From: CG1-02-35-72 sp045046885
GTDB taxonomy: Bacteria; Bacteroidota; Bacteroidia; Flavobacteriales; Flavobacteriaceae
Assembly: GCA_045046885.1 (NCBI GenBank)
Contig: JASFYX010000012.1
Location: 1-46,373, forward strand
Reading direction: 5' to 3'
DNA: 46,373 nt
The translations under genes were made by a program, and so were the position numbers. The notes beneath the pieces were generated by a model. That model did no database searches. It was given only the letters and a program-made list of their open reading frames with translations, and was not told the origin of the DNA. Positions 23,821 through 31,451 of the stretch are shown in pieces (position 1 is the first letter of the stretch; each line of letters starts with the position of its first letter).

Positions 23821-26616
23821 ATGACCCAAAATATATCTGAGCTAAACCCTAAAGAATACATCCTTATTAAAGGAGCCAAACTGCATAATTTAAAAGATAT
23901 AGATATCGCAATACCACGTAATAAATTAGTGGTTATCACAGGATTATCTGGTTCTGGCAAATCTACTTTGGCTTTCGATACTTTGTATGCAGAAGGACAA
24001 CGGCGTTATGTTGAGAGTCTGTCATCTTACGCACGCCAGTTTTTAGGAAAACTCAACAAACCCAAAGTAGATTATATAAAAGGTATCTCTCCAGCTATAG
24101 CCATTGAGCAAAAAGTAAATGCAACAAATCCGCGTTCAACTGTAGGTACTTCTACAGAAATTTACGATTATTTAAAACTTTTATTTGCTAGAATTGGCAC
24201 AACCTATTCACCTATTTCTGGTAAAGAAGTTATAAAACACACTATTACAGAAGTTTTGGATTTTATAAAAGGGCGTCCCGAAAACGAAAAATTATTATTG
24301 CTAGCACCTATAAGTGTATCAGAAGAAAGACCTTTAAAAACAGTTCTCTCTATCCTTCTGCAACAAGGTTATGCTAGAATAAAAATTTTAAACTACGTTG
24401 TGAAAATTGAAAAAGCATTGTCAGAAATTAATATTTACAAAAATATTACTGATTTCTATCTTGTTGTCGATAGACTTATTCTTAAAAATGACGAAGATTT
24501 CAAAAATCGCTTAGGCGATGCCATTCAAACTACTTTTTACGAAGGACACGGACATTGTGTTGTTGAATCTTTAGATACGGCCGAAATTAAACAATTCAGC
24601 AACGCATTCGCGTTAGACGGTATTACTTTTTTAGAACCCAATTTACATCTATTTAGCTTTAACAATCCTTATGGTGCCTGTCCTAAATGCGAAGGTTACG
24701 GAAACGTCATAGGTATTGATGAGGATTTGGTAATACCCAACACAGCACTGTCTATTTACGACAATGCTATTTTACCCTGGAAATCTGAAGCTTATCTATC
24801 TTATAAAGAACCGCTACTTATCCACGCTTCTGCATTCGACATACCCATCCACAAACCCTGGTATAAACTCACAGAGAAACAAAAGGATTTAGTTTGGAAA
24901 GGGAATAGCACTTTCGAAGGCATAAATACTTTCTTTAAACATATTGAAGCTAAGAGTTATAAAATTCAGAATCGCGTTTTATTATCACGCTATCGTGGTA
25001 AAACAATTTGTAATGTCTGTAAAGGAAAGCGCTTAAGAAAAGAAGCCAATTATGTTAAAATAAACAATACATCAATTAGTGATTTAATAGATTTACCTTT
25101 AGACAAGCTAGCTGTTTTCTTTAAAAATCTTAAACTAAACGGTTATCAGACAAAAATTGCCAGTCGTATTTTATTAGAAATTAACAACCGCTTACAGTTT
25201 TTACAAGACGTTGGCTTGTCGTATCTCAGTCTTAACAGAACTTCAAGAAGTCTATCTGGTGGCGAAAGTCAACGTATTAATTTAGCGACTTCATTAGGTA
25301 GTAGTTTGGTGGGATCTATGTACATTTTAGACGAGCCCAGTATTGGATTACATCCACGCGATACCGAAAATCTTATAAAAGTTCTCAAAGATTTAAGAGA
25401 TTTAGGCAATACCGTTATTGTGGTAGAACACGATGAAGATATTATGAAAGCAGCCGATTATATTTTTGATATCGGTCCTGAGGCCGGATTTTTTGGTGGC
25501 GAAATAGTTTCTGAAGGTTCTTTTGATACAATTTTAAAATCGGACTCACTTACTGCAAAATACCTCAACAAAAACCTCAAAATCCCTGTTCCTTTAAAGC
25601 GCAAAAATAGTCGGAATTTTATTGAAATAATTGGGGCACGTTCTCATAACCTAAAAAATATAGATGTCAAATTCCCACTTAATTGTTTGGTGGTAATAAC
25701 AGGTGTTTCTGGAAGTGGTAAAAGCACCCTTGTAAAACACATTTTATATCCTGCTATACAAAAAGAGTTGACAGGATATAGCGATAAATTAGGACAATTC
25801 AGTTCTTTAGAGGGGAGCTACGAAAATATTAAGAACGTCGAATTTATAAACCAAAACCCCATCGGGCGAAGCAGCCGTTCAAACCCTGTTACTTACATAA
25901 AAGCTTACGACGATATTCGCAGTTTATTTGCTTCTCAAAAACTTTCTAAAATACGTAATTTTAAAAGTAAACACTTCTCTTTTAATGTAGAAGGTGGCCG
26001 TTGCGAAACTTGCAAAGGCGAAGGCGAAGTAACCATAGAAATGCAATTTATGGCAGACGTGCATTTATTATGCGATAATTGTAAAGGCAAACGTTTTAAA
26101 AAAGAAGTTTTAGAGGTGACTTTTGACGATAAATCTATTTCTGATATTTTAAACCTCAGCGTTGATGAAGCCATCACTTTTTTTAGTGATAACAACCAGA
26201 CAAAAATTGTCAACAAATTAAACCCTTTACAAGAAGTCGGTTTGGGCTATGTACAATTAGGACAATCGTCTTCTACCCTATCCGGTGGCGAAGCACAAAG
26301 GATAAAATTAGCCTCCTTTCTGGTCAAAGGTATCACAAAAGACAAAACCCTTTTTATATTTGACGAACCTACAACGGGACTCCATTTTCACGATATTTTA
26401 AAACTCATCAATGCCTTTCAAGCGCTTATAAATAAAGGCCATTCTGTTATTGTAATTGAACACAATGTAGAGCTTATTAAATGTGCCGATTACATTATAG
26501 ACCTCGGTAAAGAAGGAGGTGAAAAAGGTGGTAATGTACTCTTTCAAGGTACTCCAGAAGAGTTAATAAAATGTAAAAATTCTTATACGGCGCAGTATTT
26601 AAAAGAGAAATTATAG
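23821..26616 (+). CDS. uvrA: Excinuclease ABC subunit A
   Basis: 931 residues, the damage-recognition ATPase of nucleotide excision repair. Two ABC units: Walker A GLSGSGKST (41-49) and GVSGSGKST (about 625), signatures LSGGESQR and LSGGEAQR, Walker B LDEPSIGLHPRD and FDEPTTGLHFHD. The UvrB-binding region is near 130-190 (EERPLKTVLSILLQQGYARI). Zinc-binding cysteine pairs occur in ACPKCEGYG, ICNVCKGKR and the C-terminal GRCETCKGEGE...CDNCKGKRF. Flavobacteria often have two UvrA copies; which paralogue this is cannot be settled here. A -7-like TACATTTG sits at 23794-23801. Confidence 0.95.
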   Translation: MTQNISELNPKEYILIKGAKLHNLKDIDIAIPRNKLVVITGLSGSGKSTLAFDTLYAEGQRRYVESLSSYARQFLGKLNKPKVDYIKGISPAIAIEQKVNATNPRSTVGTSTEIYDYLKLLFARIGTTYSPISGKEVIKHTITEVLDFIKGRPENEKLLLLAPISVSEERPLKTVLSILLQQGYARIKILNYVVKIEKALSEINIYKNITDFYLVVDRLILKNDEDFKNRLGDAIQTTFYEGHGHCVVESLDTAEIKQFSNAFALDGITFLEPNLHLFSFNNPYGACPKCEGYGNVIGIDEDLVIPNTALSIYDNAILPWKSEAYLSYKEPLLIHASAFDIPIHKPWYKLTEKQKDLVWKGNSTFEGINTFFKHIEAKSYKIQNRVLLSRYRGKTICNVCKGKRLRKEANYVKINNTSISDLIDLPLDKLAVFFKNLKLNGYQTKIASRILLEINNRLQFLQDVGLSYLSLNRTSRSLSGGESQRINLATSLGSSLVGSMYILDEPSIGLHPRDTENLIKVLKDLRDLGNTVIVVEHDEDIMKAADYIFDIGPEAGFFGGEIVSEGSFDTILKSDSLTAKYLNKNLKIPVPLKRKNSRNFIEIIGARSHNLKNIDVKFPLNCLVVITGVSGSGKSTLVKHILYPAIQKELTGYSDKLGQFSSLEGSYENIKNVEFINQNPIGRSSRSNPVTYIKAYDDIRSLFASQKLSKIRNFKSKHFSFNVEGGRCETCKGEGEVTIEMQFMADVHLLCDNCKGKRFKKEVLEVTFDDKSISDILNLSVDEAITFFSDNNQTKIVNKLNPLQEVGLGYVQLGQSSSTLSGGEAQRIKLASFLVKGITKDKTLFIFDEPTTGLHFHDILKLINAFQALINKGHSVIVIEHNVELIKCADYIIDLGKEGGEKGGNVLFQGTPEELIKCKNSYTAQYLKEKL

Positions 26617-26692
26617 GTTATTAATTCTTTATCAAATCTAACAATAATTATAATTTTTTGTCGCATTTACAAGCTGTCCTAAAAAGGGGAAA

Positions 26693-26757
26693 GCTACATT
26701 TGCTCTTTTATTGTCAGATTTTCTTTTTATCTCTTACTTAGGGGGTTCGAATGTAGC
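26693..26757. repeat. Inverted repeat downstream of uvrA
   Basis: Perfect 8-base arms GCTACATT (26693-26700) and AATGTAGC (26750-26757), extended by AAAGGGG and GAGAATTGGGG flanks, with a 49-base loop. It lies between uvrA and the convergent 132-residue gene. No U-run follows, so it is probably a dispersed repeat rather than a terminator. Confidence 0.5.
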
Positions 26758-26774
26758 GAAGGAGAGAATTGGGG

Positions 26775-27173
26775 CTAAAGAACTTTATGATGTGGAGAAA
26801 AATCTATTTGATAATCAGGGATTCCTAATTTATTTCCATAATCAATAGCTTTCTGATAATCTTCTTTTTTATTTACATCAATTTTAAATACGCTATTATA
26901 ATAAATTACATAATGAATTTTGTTATTGCGAAAATCTGCATACCAAACATGCTCAGAATCCATATTTTTACCGATTTCTGATGCAATAGATTCTGCTTCG
27001 CTTTCATCCACTTCAATAAAGTGGAATGTCCATTGTTTTACCCACGGAGTTTTGTGTTTTCCTGTAACTGGAAATACATTTGTTTTAGTTATATTAACTT
27101 TCTTTAAAACTTCTAGATTTGATAGACTTTCTTCGATAATCGCTCCTTTAAAATTGCTATTTTTTTTTGCCAT
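26775..27173 (-). CDS. Conserved-looking hypothetical protein, 132 residues
   Basis: No family I can name. A soluble alpha/beta protein without signal or membrane segments. Features are GAIIEESLSN near the start, TPWVKQWTFHFIEVDE (about 43-58), a helix SEAESIASEIGKN, MDSEHVWYADFRNN, three successive strands (KIHYVIYYNSVFKIDV) and the end YGNKLGIPDYQIDFSPH. I have a recollection of similar uncharacterised bacterial proteins with the HWYADF and GIPxYQ-DF elements. It stands alone on the minus strand, with palindromic repeats on both sides, which suggests an independently acquired gene. Confidence 0.65.
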   Translation of the reverse strand: MAKKNSNFKGAIIEESLSNLEVLKKVNITKTNVFPVTGKHKTPWVKQWTFHFIEVDESEAESIASEIGKNMDSEHVWYADFRNNKIHYVIYYNSVFKIDVNKKEDYQKAIDYGNKLGIPDYQIDFSPHHKVL

Positions 27174-27265
27174 AATATTAAATTTTTAGCACTCTGCTTT
27201 TCAGTCCATTATTTTTCATTTTAAAAGAGTAGAAGTGAGTAGTTTTACATTATAATTTTGGTTTT

Positions 27266-27399
27266 GGCTAACGGTATTGTGTATGGCTTCGTTGTGGGAA
27301 AATCGGCTAGATTTTTCCGCCGAAGCACTTGTTTTTGTAAAGATAAGGAATTTTCCTTTTGGAAAATTCCGCCACAATGAGCTATACACGGTGTTGGCA
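27266..27399. repeat. attC-like imperfect palindrome between two hypothetical genes
   Basis: 134 bases running from GGCTAAC (27266-27272) to GTTGGCA (27393-27399). Outer parts GTGTATGGCTTCGTTGTGG and CCACAATGAGCTATACAC pair with few mismatches. Inside, GGAAAATCG/CGGAAAA-type and TAAGGAATTTTCC-TTTT-GGAAAATTCC stretches form further hairpins. AAC/GTT ends, size and a variable interior resemble integron attC sites, though the seven-base core boxes fit the consensus only partly. It lies between the starts and ends of two same-strand unknown genes and codes for nothing itself. Confidence 0.45.
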
Positions 27400-27413
27400 T
27401 TAGTTATTTAAAA

Positions 27414-28685
27414 TCAGTTCAAAATAGGTTTATAGTCACTTAATTCCCACATTTTCCATAATACTGCATAACCACATAAGTTTTTATCATTACATCTTAA
27501 CCAAGGAGATTCTGTGCATCGACTGTCAGTAATATCTCCAATTATAGATGATTTGCAAAAATTTACTAATTGACAACTTTTATTACCTTGGTCAAAAAGC
27601 TTAAAAATTTCATTAATTGAAGAAAATATATCAATTTTAATTTCGATATTTTCAAAACCTCTAGGAATAAACATATGATTATCTCCAAATATATTTTCTA
27701 TTAATGGAGAACCTATTTCTAGAATTAACTTTTTGAATAAAGTTGAATTTGCTTTTTCTTGTTTTAGTATATCCAATAAAAAAGTTGGTGAATTGATTCT
27801 TATTTTTTGAATTCGTTTTAGAATAGCTTCTATCCACTTTTTTTCATTTTCGTGAATATTTGTTGTGAAATAATGCGTTAACTCTTTTTTTGCGGAATCA
27901 TTAATATTCTTATAAAGTTCTATAATACTTTCTCCGTTTCCTAAAACATTTGAATAAACAAGTTCATAAATTTCTTCTTCTGTTTCAGGAATTATTTGGT
28001 CTTTTTTTAGACCTGTTAATACTTCATAAAATGTTAGACCTGGATGATATGTCATTAAACAGGCATCGCATAAAGCAAATATATAAAGACTGTTTTTAAC
28101 AAACTCGGGATATAAAAATTCAGCTATCAGATAAGCAAACTTATATGGAATGTCGTTATGATCTGTTTCAGGATAAAAGTGTTTTTGGGCAATATGCGCC
28201 ATACTTTCAATTATTGAAAGACCTCCAAAATCAACTTCACAAATGGTGTTGTCAATCTGTATGCTTACTACAATTTTTTCAAGATATTTATTATGAGTTG
28301 GTATGAGTGTTGAACTTTCCTTTTTTGATACGGAGACAATTTTTTTATAATTTCTCATTTGAACTGGTCCCATATAAATAATTCTCATTTCTTCTGCTAT
28401 TTTGAAATCTGGACTTTTGTCAAAAGGGATTGGAACTTTAAATGATGTTTTTCCTTTTAAAATATAATCATTAGAATATTTAATTTGATTTAAAATCATC
28501 AGAGCGTTCATTAAGCCAAATGAAGTAGATATATCTTGGATAAAATGCAAATATTCATGAAAAAATGTAGAGAATGGTTGTGGTTGTTTTTCCAATTCAT
28601 TTAAATCTGTTAAGTCAAATGAAGTATTAACTACTAGTTTATAAAAGGAAGGAGTGTAATATCCTCTCAAAAAAGAATTTAACAT
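27414..28685 (-). CDS. Putative HExxH zinc metallopeptidase of unknown family
   Basis: 423 residues, no signal peptide or clear membrane helix. H43-E44-Y-L-H47 in STFFHEYLHFIQDISTSFGL is a textbook zincin helix. E160 in GLSIIESMAHIAQ is a good candidate third ligand, giving a gluzincin-like geometry. Two cysteines occur at 206 and 209 (CDAC), and a cysteine-rich end holds C371, C377, C390, C398 and C404 (SRCTESPWLRC), which could bind a second metal. I cannot name a family. It begins 15-27 bases after a TAATGCCAAC palindrome arm (28703-28712) and ends next to the inverse motif (27394-27403), and looks like a transferred cassette. Protease activity is inferred from the motif alone. Confidence 0.72.
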   Translation of the reverse strand: MLNSFLRGYYTPSFYKLVVNTSFDLTDLNELEKQPQPFSTFFHEYLHFIQDISTSFGLMNALMILNQIKYSNDYILKGKTSFKVPIPFDKSPDFKIAEEMRIIYMGPVQMRNYKKIVSVSKKESSTLIPTHNKYLEKIVVSIQIDNTICEVDFGGLSIIESMAHIAQKHFYPETDHNDIPYKFAYLIAEFLYPEFVKNSLYIFALCDACLMTYHPGLTFYEVLTGLKKDQIIPETEEEIYELVYSNVLGNGESIIELYKNINDSAKKELTHYFTTNIHENEKKWIEAILKRIQKIRINSPTFLLDILKQEKANSTLFKKLILEIGSPLIENIFGDNHMFIPRGFENIEIKIDIFSSINEIFKLFDQGNKSCQLVNFCKSSIIGDITDSRCTESPWLRCNDKNLCGYAVLWKMWELSDYKPILN

Positions 28686-28700
28686 ATCGTTTATGAGTAA

Positions 28701-28749
28701 TTAATGCCAACTTGTTATATCCCAACAAATATAACAGTTTAGCAATTAA
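28701..28749. repeat. Second attC-like hairpin, upstream of the HExxH gene
   Basis: Arms TTAATGCCAACTTGTTATAT and ATATAACAGTTTAGCAATTA pair almost completely (perfect inner TGTTATAT/ATATAACA), with loop CCCAACAA. The GCCAAC/GTTTAGC ends echo the ends of the palindrome on the gene's other side. The motif TAATGCCAAC (28703-28712) is the exact inverse of 27394-27403. Confidence 0.5.
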
Positions 28750-28837
28750 TCTTTTGGGATAACTGTATCTTTATTTTATTATTCTATATTTATGTCGTTT
28801 TTGTCTTTGCAAAGGAGGACTGAAAGGACGACTGTGG

Positions 28838-28866
28838 CGCCCGTACCGAAAAGGTACGTTCGGGCG
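28838..28866. repeat. GC-rich palindrome in the tRNA-His downstream region
   Basis: GTACC-GAAAA-GGTAC inside CGCCCG/CGGGCG arms. It stands out as GC-rich in an AT-rich stretch. Between 28750 and 28995 I see no convincing gene; an open 72-codon minus-strand frame has an unnatural composition and follows the repeats. Confidence 0.5.
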
Positions 28867-28995
28867 GGCAATCCTCTACCTGAGGCAGGCTCATTATAAA
28901 TAGTAACAGTGTTTATGAGGTAACCACAGCACACCTTTGGCGTACTTCGTGAAGACGTTCTTTTTAAAATCCGTACCAAAAAAGGATTGTAAAAC

Positions 28996-29036
28996 AAAAA
29001 AAGCTCCTCTCCCGATAGCTATCGGGATGAGAAGCT
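28996..29036 (-). terminator. tRNA-His terminator
   Basis: Long hairpin AGCTTCTCATCCCGATAG / CTATCGGGAGAGGAGCT followed by seven U on the minus strand, nine bases after the tRNA's 3' end. Confidence 0.85.
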
Positions 29037-29045
29037 ATTTTTCTG

Positions 29046-29120
29046 GGTGGAAGACGGGATTCGAACCCGCGACCCTCGGTACCACAAACCGATGCTCTAA
29101 CCAACTGAGCTACAACCACC
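29046..29120 (-). tRNA. tRNA-His (anticodon GTG)
   Basis: Read from 29120 down: GGTGGTTGTAGCTCAG (D arm), anticodon stem TCGGT/ACCGA with loop TTGTGGT (anticodon GTG), T arm GCGGG-TTCGAAT-CCCGT. The extra 5' G at 29120 is the G-1 characteristic of tRNA-His, facing C73. Acceptor strands GTGGTTG and CTTCCAC leave two neighbouring U-U oppositions. CCA is not fully encoded. It is a single tRNA gene with its own terminator. Confidence 0.92.
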
Positions 29121-29291
29121 ATTTTTTTGCTAAATAAATATTTCTGTTTAGCGGGTGCAAATATATGTTATTTGCTTGCTTCTTCAAACAAAATTGTAAA
29201 AATTGTTTTAAATTTATATATAGTATTTAATTTTTATTAACTTACACAAACTTTACTTTTTAAGTTTAGTAATCATTAGGAATTTTAATTT

Positions 29292-30251
29292 ATGAAAAAT
29301 TTATTTTATACAATTTTTGCGTTATTTATAACTACAGGATATTCGCAATTTAATAATCAAGAATTAAAAAAATTATCCAACAATATTTGTCCTTGCATCT
29401 CAAAAATAAGTCTTTATAGTTCTAAAAAATCTAAAAGCGATGAGATTTCAAAATGCATTTCTAGTGCCATTTTAACTAAAAATATGGTAAAATCACTGAC
29501 TAAAATAAAAAAAAACACTCTTGATTCTTTAAAAAAAATTAAGAATTTATCAAAAACTGATTCCATAAATATGGACAATAATATTGTGGTAGGTGTAACC
29601 GATACACAATACAAACAAGTTGAAAAATATATTTACAAAAATTGTAAAAATTTGCAAAAAGTTTACTTTACAGACAATACAAAATTTGAAAACTCTTATT
29701 CTGACAAAAAAAAAGCTAAAAAGTTTTACGACAAGGGCTTAATTGCCTTTCAAAAACAAGACTACAAAACCGCTTTACCACTATTCAAAAAAGCAGTATC
29801 AAAAGATTCAAAATTTGCATTTGCTTGGGATAATTTGGGCTATACCTACAGAAAGCTTGGTAATTATAAAAAAGCTATAGAAGCCTACAAAAAATCGCTT
29901 GCTCTAGACCAAAAAGGGAAAATGCCACTTATGAATATTGCCGTAGCATATCAATTAAACAATGATTTAAAAAACGCAATTAAGTCCTATCTAACTTACG
30001 GCTCATATTACAAAGATGATCCGGAAGTTTATTATGGCTTGGGTCGCATTTATTATTTACAAAAGAATTATGAGCCTGCACTTGATAATATGATTAGAGC
30101 TTATATTTTGTACACTAAAATGAAATCGCCATATAGTAATGATGCTGGAAAGCATATCAATTATATTTACAATGAATTAAAGAAACAAGGTAAACTGGAC
30201 ATTTTTTATAAATTAGCTAAAAAACATCATTTAAACATCTCTAAAGATTAA
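29292..30251 (+). CDS. Exported tetratricopeptide-repeat protein
   Basis: 319 residues. Signal peptide of about 19 residues (MKNLFYTIFALFITTGYSQ), then a lysine-rich helical region with CPCISK and cysteines at 38-39 and near 120. TPR units run from about residue 138 on: KAKKFYDKGLIAFQKQDYKTALPLF, FAWDNLGYTYRKLGNYKKAIEAYKKSLAL, KMPLMNIAVAYQLNNDLKNAI and VYYGLGRIYYLQKNYEPAL. It probably forms a protein-binding scaffold in the periplasm or envelope. It converges with bshB1, overlapping by four bases at the stops. Confidence 0.85.
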   Translation: MKNLFYTIFALFITTGYSQFNNQELKKLSNNICPCISKISLYSSKKSKSDEISKCISSAILTKNMVKSLTKIKKNTLDSLKKIKNLSKTDSINMDNNIVVGVTDTQYKQVEKYIYKNCKNLQKVYFTDNTKFENSYSDKKKAKKFYDKGLIAFQKQDYKTALPLFKKAVSKDSKFAFAWDNLGYTYRKLGNYKKAIEAYKKSLALDQKGKMPLMNIAVAYQLNNDLKNAIKSYLTYGSYYKDDPEVYYGLGRIYYLQKNYEPALDNMIRAYILYTKMKSPYSNDAGKHINYIYNELKKQGKLDIFYKLAKKHHLNISKD

Positions 30252-30964
30252 ATTAAATCATCAAAGCTATTTACAGCTACAAAACGCTCTACAGTAAAGC
30301 CTTCGGCATAATCTGCACCAATCAATCGCCCTAAGTCTTTTGCCCTGTAAGTAATGCTGTCTAAAAAGTTTTTGCTTGTTATGGGCGATACAGGTTCTTT
30401 ACTTTTAGGATCGTAAAATTGTGAATTATATGCCTTTACGGATGCTAATTTGGTTTTAATAAATACGCCAACATCAACTACAAAATCGGGTTTAAGATTT
30501 TGCCATTGTATATAATGATATACATGTTTTGGACGCCAAGCTTCTTGAATATTGCCTTCCAACTCTGTCTCCACTTTGACCAATCCCGATAAAAAACAAG
30601 ATTCAGAAACCAATTGACTTCCCTTAGGATGGTCAATATGTCTGTCGGCAACAGCGTTACACAAAACAATTTTAGGTTGGTATTTGCGAATTATTTTTAT
30701 CACTTCTAATTGATGTTTTTTATCATTGACAAAAAAACCATCGGCAAAAGCCAAGTTTTCTCTAACGGCAACACCCAGTATTTTGGCGGCGGCAGTCGCT
30801 TCTTTATCGCGTATCTCGGCAGAGCCGCGTGTGCCCAATTCGCCACGTGTTAAGTCTAAAATACCGACTTTTTTGCCTTCAGCAACGGCTTTGGCAATTG
30901 TGGCACCACAACCCAATTCCACATCATCGGGATGGGCGCCTATGGCTAATATATCTAGTTTCAT
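30248..30964 (-). CDS. bshB1: Bacillithiol biosynthesis deacetylase BshB1
   Basis: 238 residues, zinc-dependent N-acetylglucosaminyl-malate deacetylase, second step of bacillithiol synthesis. Zinc and catalytic residues in IGAHPDDVELGCGATI, and DLTRGELGTRGSAEIRDKEA and NAVADRHIDHPKG are family signatures. It lies at the end of a minus-strand cluster with a gpx-like peroxidase and a transsulfuration enzyme, which fits low-molecular-weight thiol metabolism. The bshA and bshC genes are not in the window. Confidence 0.95.
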   Translation of the reverse strand: MKLDILAIGAHPDDVELGCGATIAKAVAEGKKVGILDLTRGELGTRGSAEIRDKEATAAAKILGVAVRENLAFADGFFVNDKKHQLEVIKIIRKYQPKIVLCNAVADRHIDHPKGSQLVSESCFLSGLVKVETELEGNIQEAWRPKHVYHYIQWQNLKPDFVVDVGVFIKTKLASVKAYNSQFYDPKSKEPVSPITSKNFLDSITYRAKDLGRLIGADYAEGFTVERFVAVNSFDDLI

Positions 30965-30975
30965 ATCTTATTTTT

Positions 30976-31017
30976 AAATTACAAAAAACAAATCCCAAAT
31001 TACAAAAATCAAATCTC
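30976..31017. repeat. AT-rich direct repeat, 2 x 21 bases, after the four-helix-bundle gene
   Basis: Two adjacent copies of about AAATTACAAAAAACAAATCCC (30976-30996 and 30997-31017, four differences), followed by a partial third (AAATGGCAAAAC). It sits between bshB1 and the four-helix-bundle gene. Similar A-rich CAAAT-type repeats are on the other side of that gene. Confidence 0.7.
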
Positions 31018-31033
31018 AAATGGCAAAACTAGC

Positions 31034-31384
31034 CTATTTAGAATTATTGAGTATGGCCGATAGAATTTTTTTTATTTCTAAAGCTTCCTGTATTAAGTTT
31101 TCGATTATTTGTTTATTTTTTAAATCATTGGTTTCATTAATTAACCGCAACCAATAAACTGTTTCTTTAGCTTCTTTTCTACTTATCTTAACTCTAAACT
31201 TAAAATCTTTATCACCCAAAGACTCGTTGGCTTCTATATAATTTGCGCCAATTGAGCCAGAGGAACGAATAACTTGTTTTGAATCTTCAATATTTGCAAT
31301 AGTCTTTTTTAAAGTTTTAATAAACAGTCTTACTTCCTTTGCAAACTGAAAAGTTCTCTCCTCTAAATCATAGACTTTACTCAT
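31034..31384 (-). CDS. Four-helix-bundle protein (S23 / IVS family)
   Basis: 116 residues, all helical, with the family pattern LEERTFQFAKEVRLFIK near the start, QVIRSSGSIGANYIEANES in the middle and KISRKEAKETVYWLRLI. Relatives are encoded in 23S rRNA intervening sequences and as the Avd partner in diversity-generating retroelements, but most, like this one, stand alone with unknown role. No reverse transcriptase or variable repeat is near. It interrupts the thiol-metabolism cluster and is bounded by AT-rich tandem repeats on both sides. Confidence 0.88.
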   Translation of the reverse strand: MSKVYDLEERTFQFAKEVRLFIKTLKKTIANIEDSKQVIRSSGSIGANYIEANESLGDKDFKFRVKISRKEAKETVYWLRLINETNDLKNKQIIENLIQEALEIKKILSAILNNSK

Positions 31385-31395
31385 CTTTTTATTTT

Positions 31396-31451
31396 TTGTT
31401 ATTTGGTATTTGTTTTTTGGTGCTTGTTTTTTTGTGCTTGTTATTTGGTGC
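31396..31451. repeat. Four tandem 14-base repeats before the four-helix-bundle gene
   Basis: Copies TTGTTATTTGGTAT, TTGTTTTTTGGTGC, TTGTTTTTTTGTGC and TTGTTATTTGGTGC lie end to end (31396, 31410, 31424, 31438), with a partial fifth. The fourth and fifth overlap the 3' end of the transsulfuration gene, whose last residues (KTSTK) are thus encoded by repeat. Confidence 0.75.

Noticed and set aside
28779..28997. 72-residue minus-strand open frame between the HExxH gene and tRNA-His
   Set aside because: It runs through palindromic repeats, has an unnatural composition with no domain pattern, and coincides with non-coding sequence before a terminator.
31034..31384. Four-helix-bundle gene as Avd of a diversity-generating retroelement
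   Set aside because: No reverse transcriptase, template repeat or variable repeat is present nearby.
31396..31451. Tandem 14-base units as a CRISPR array
   Set aside because: Units are too short, contiguous without spacers and of low complexity.
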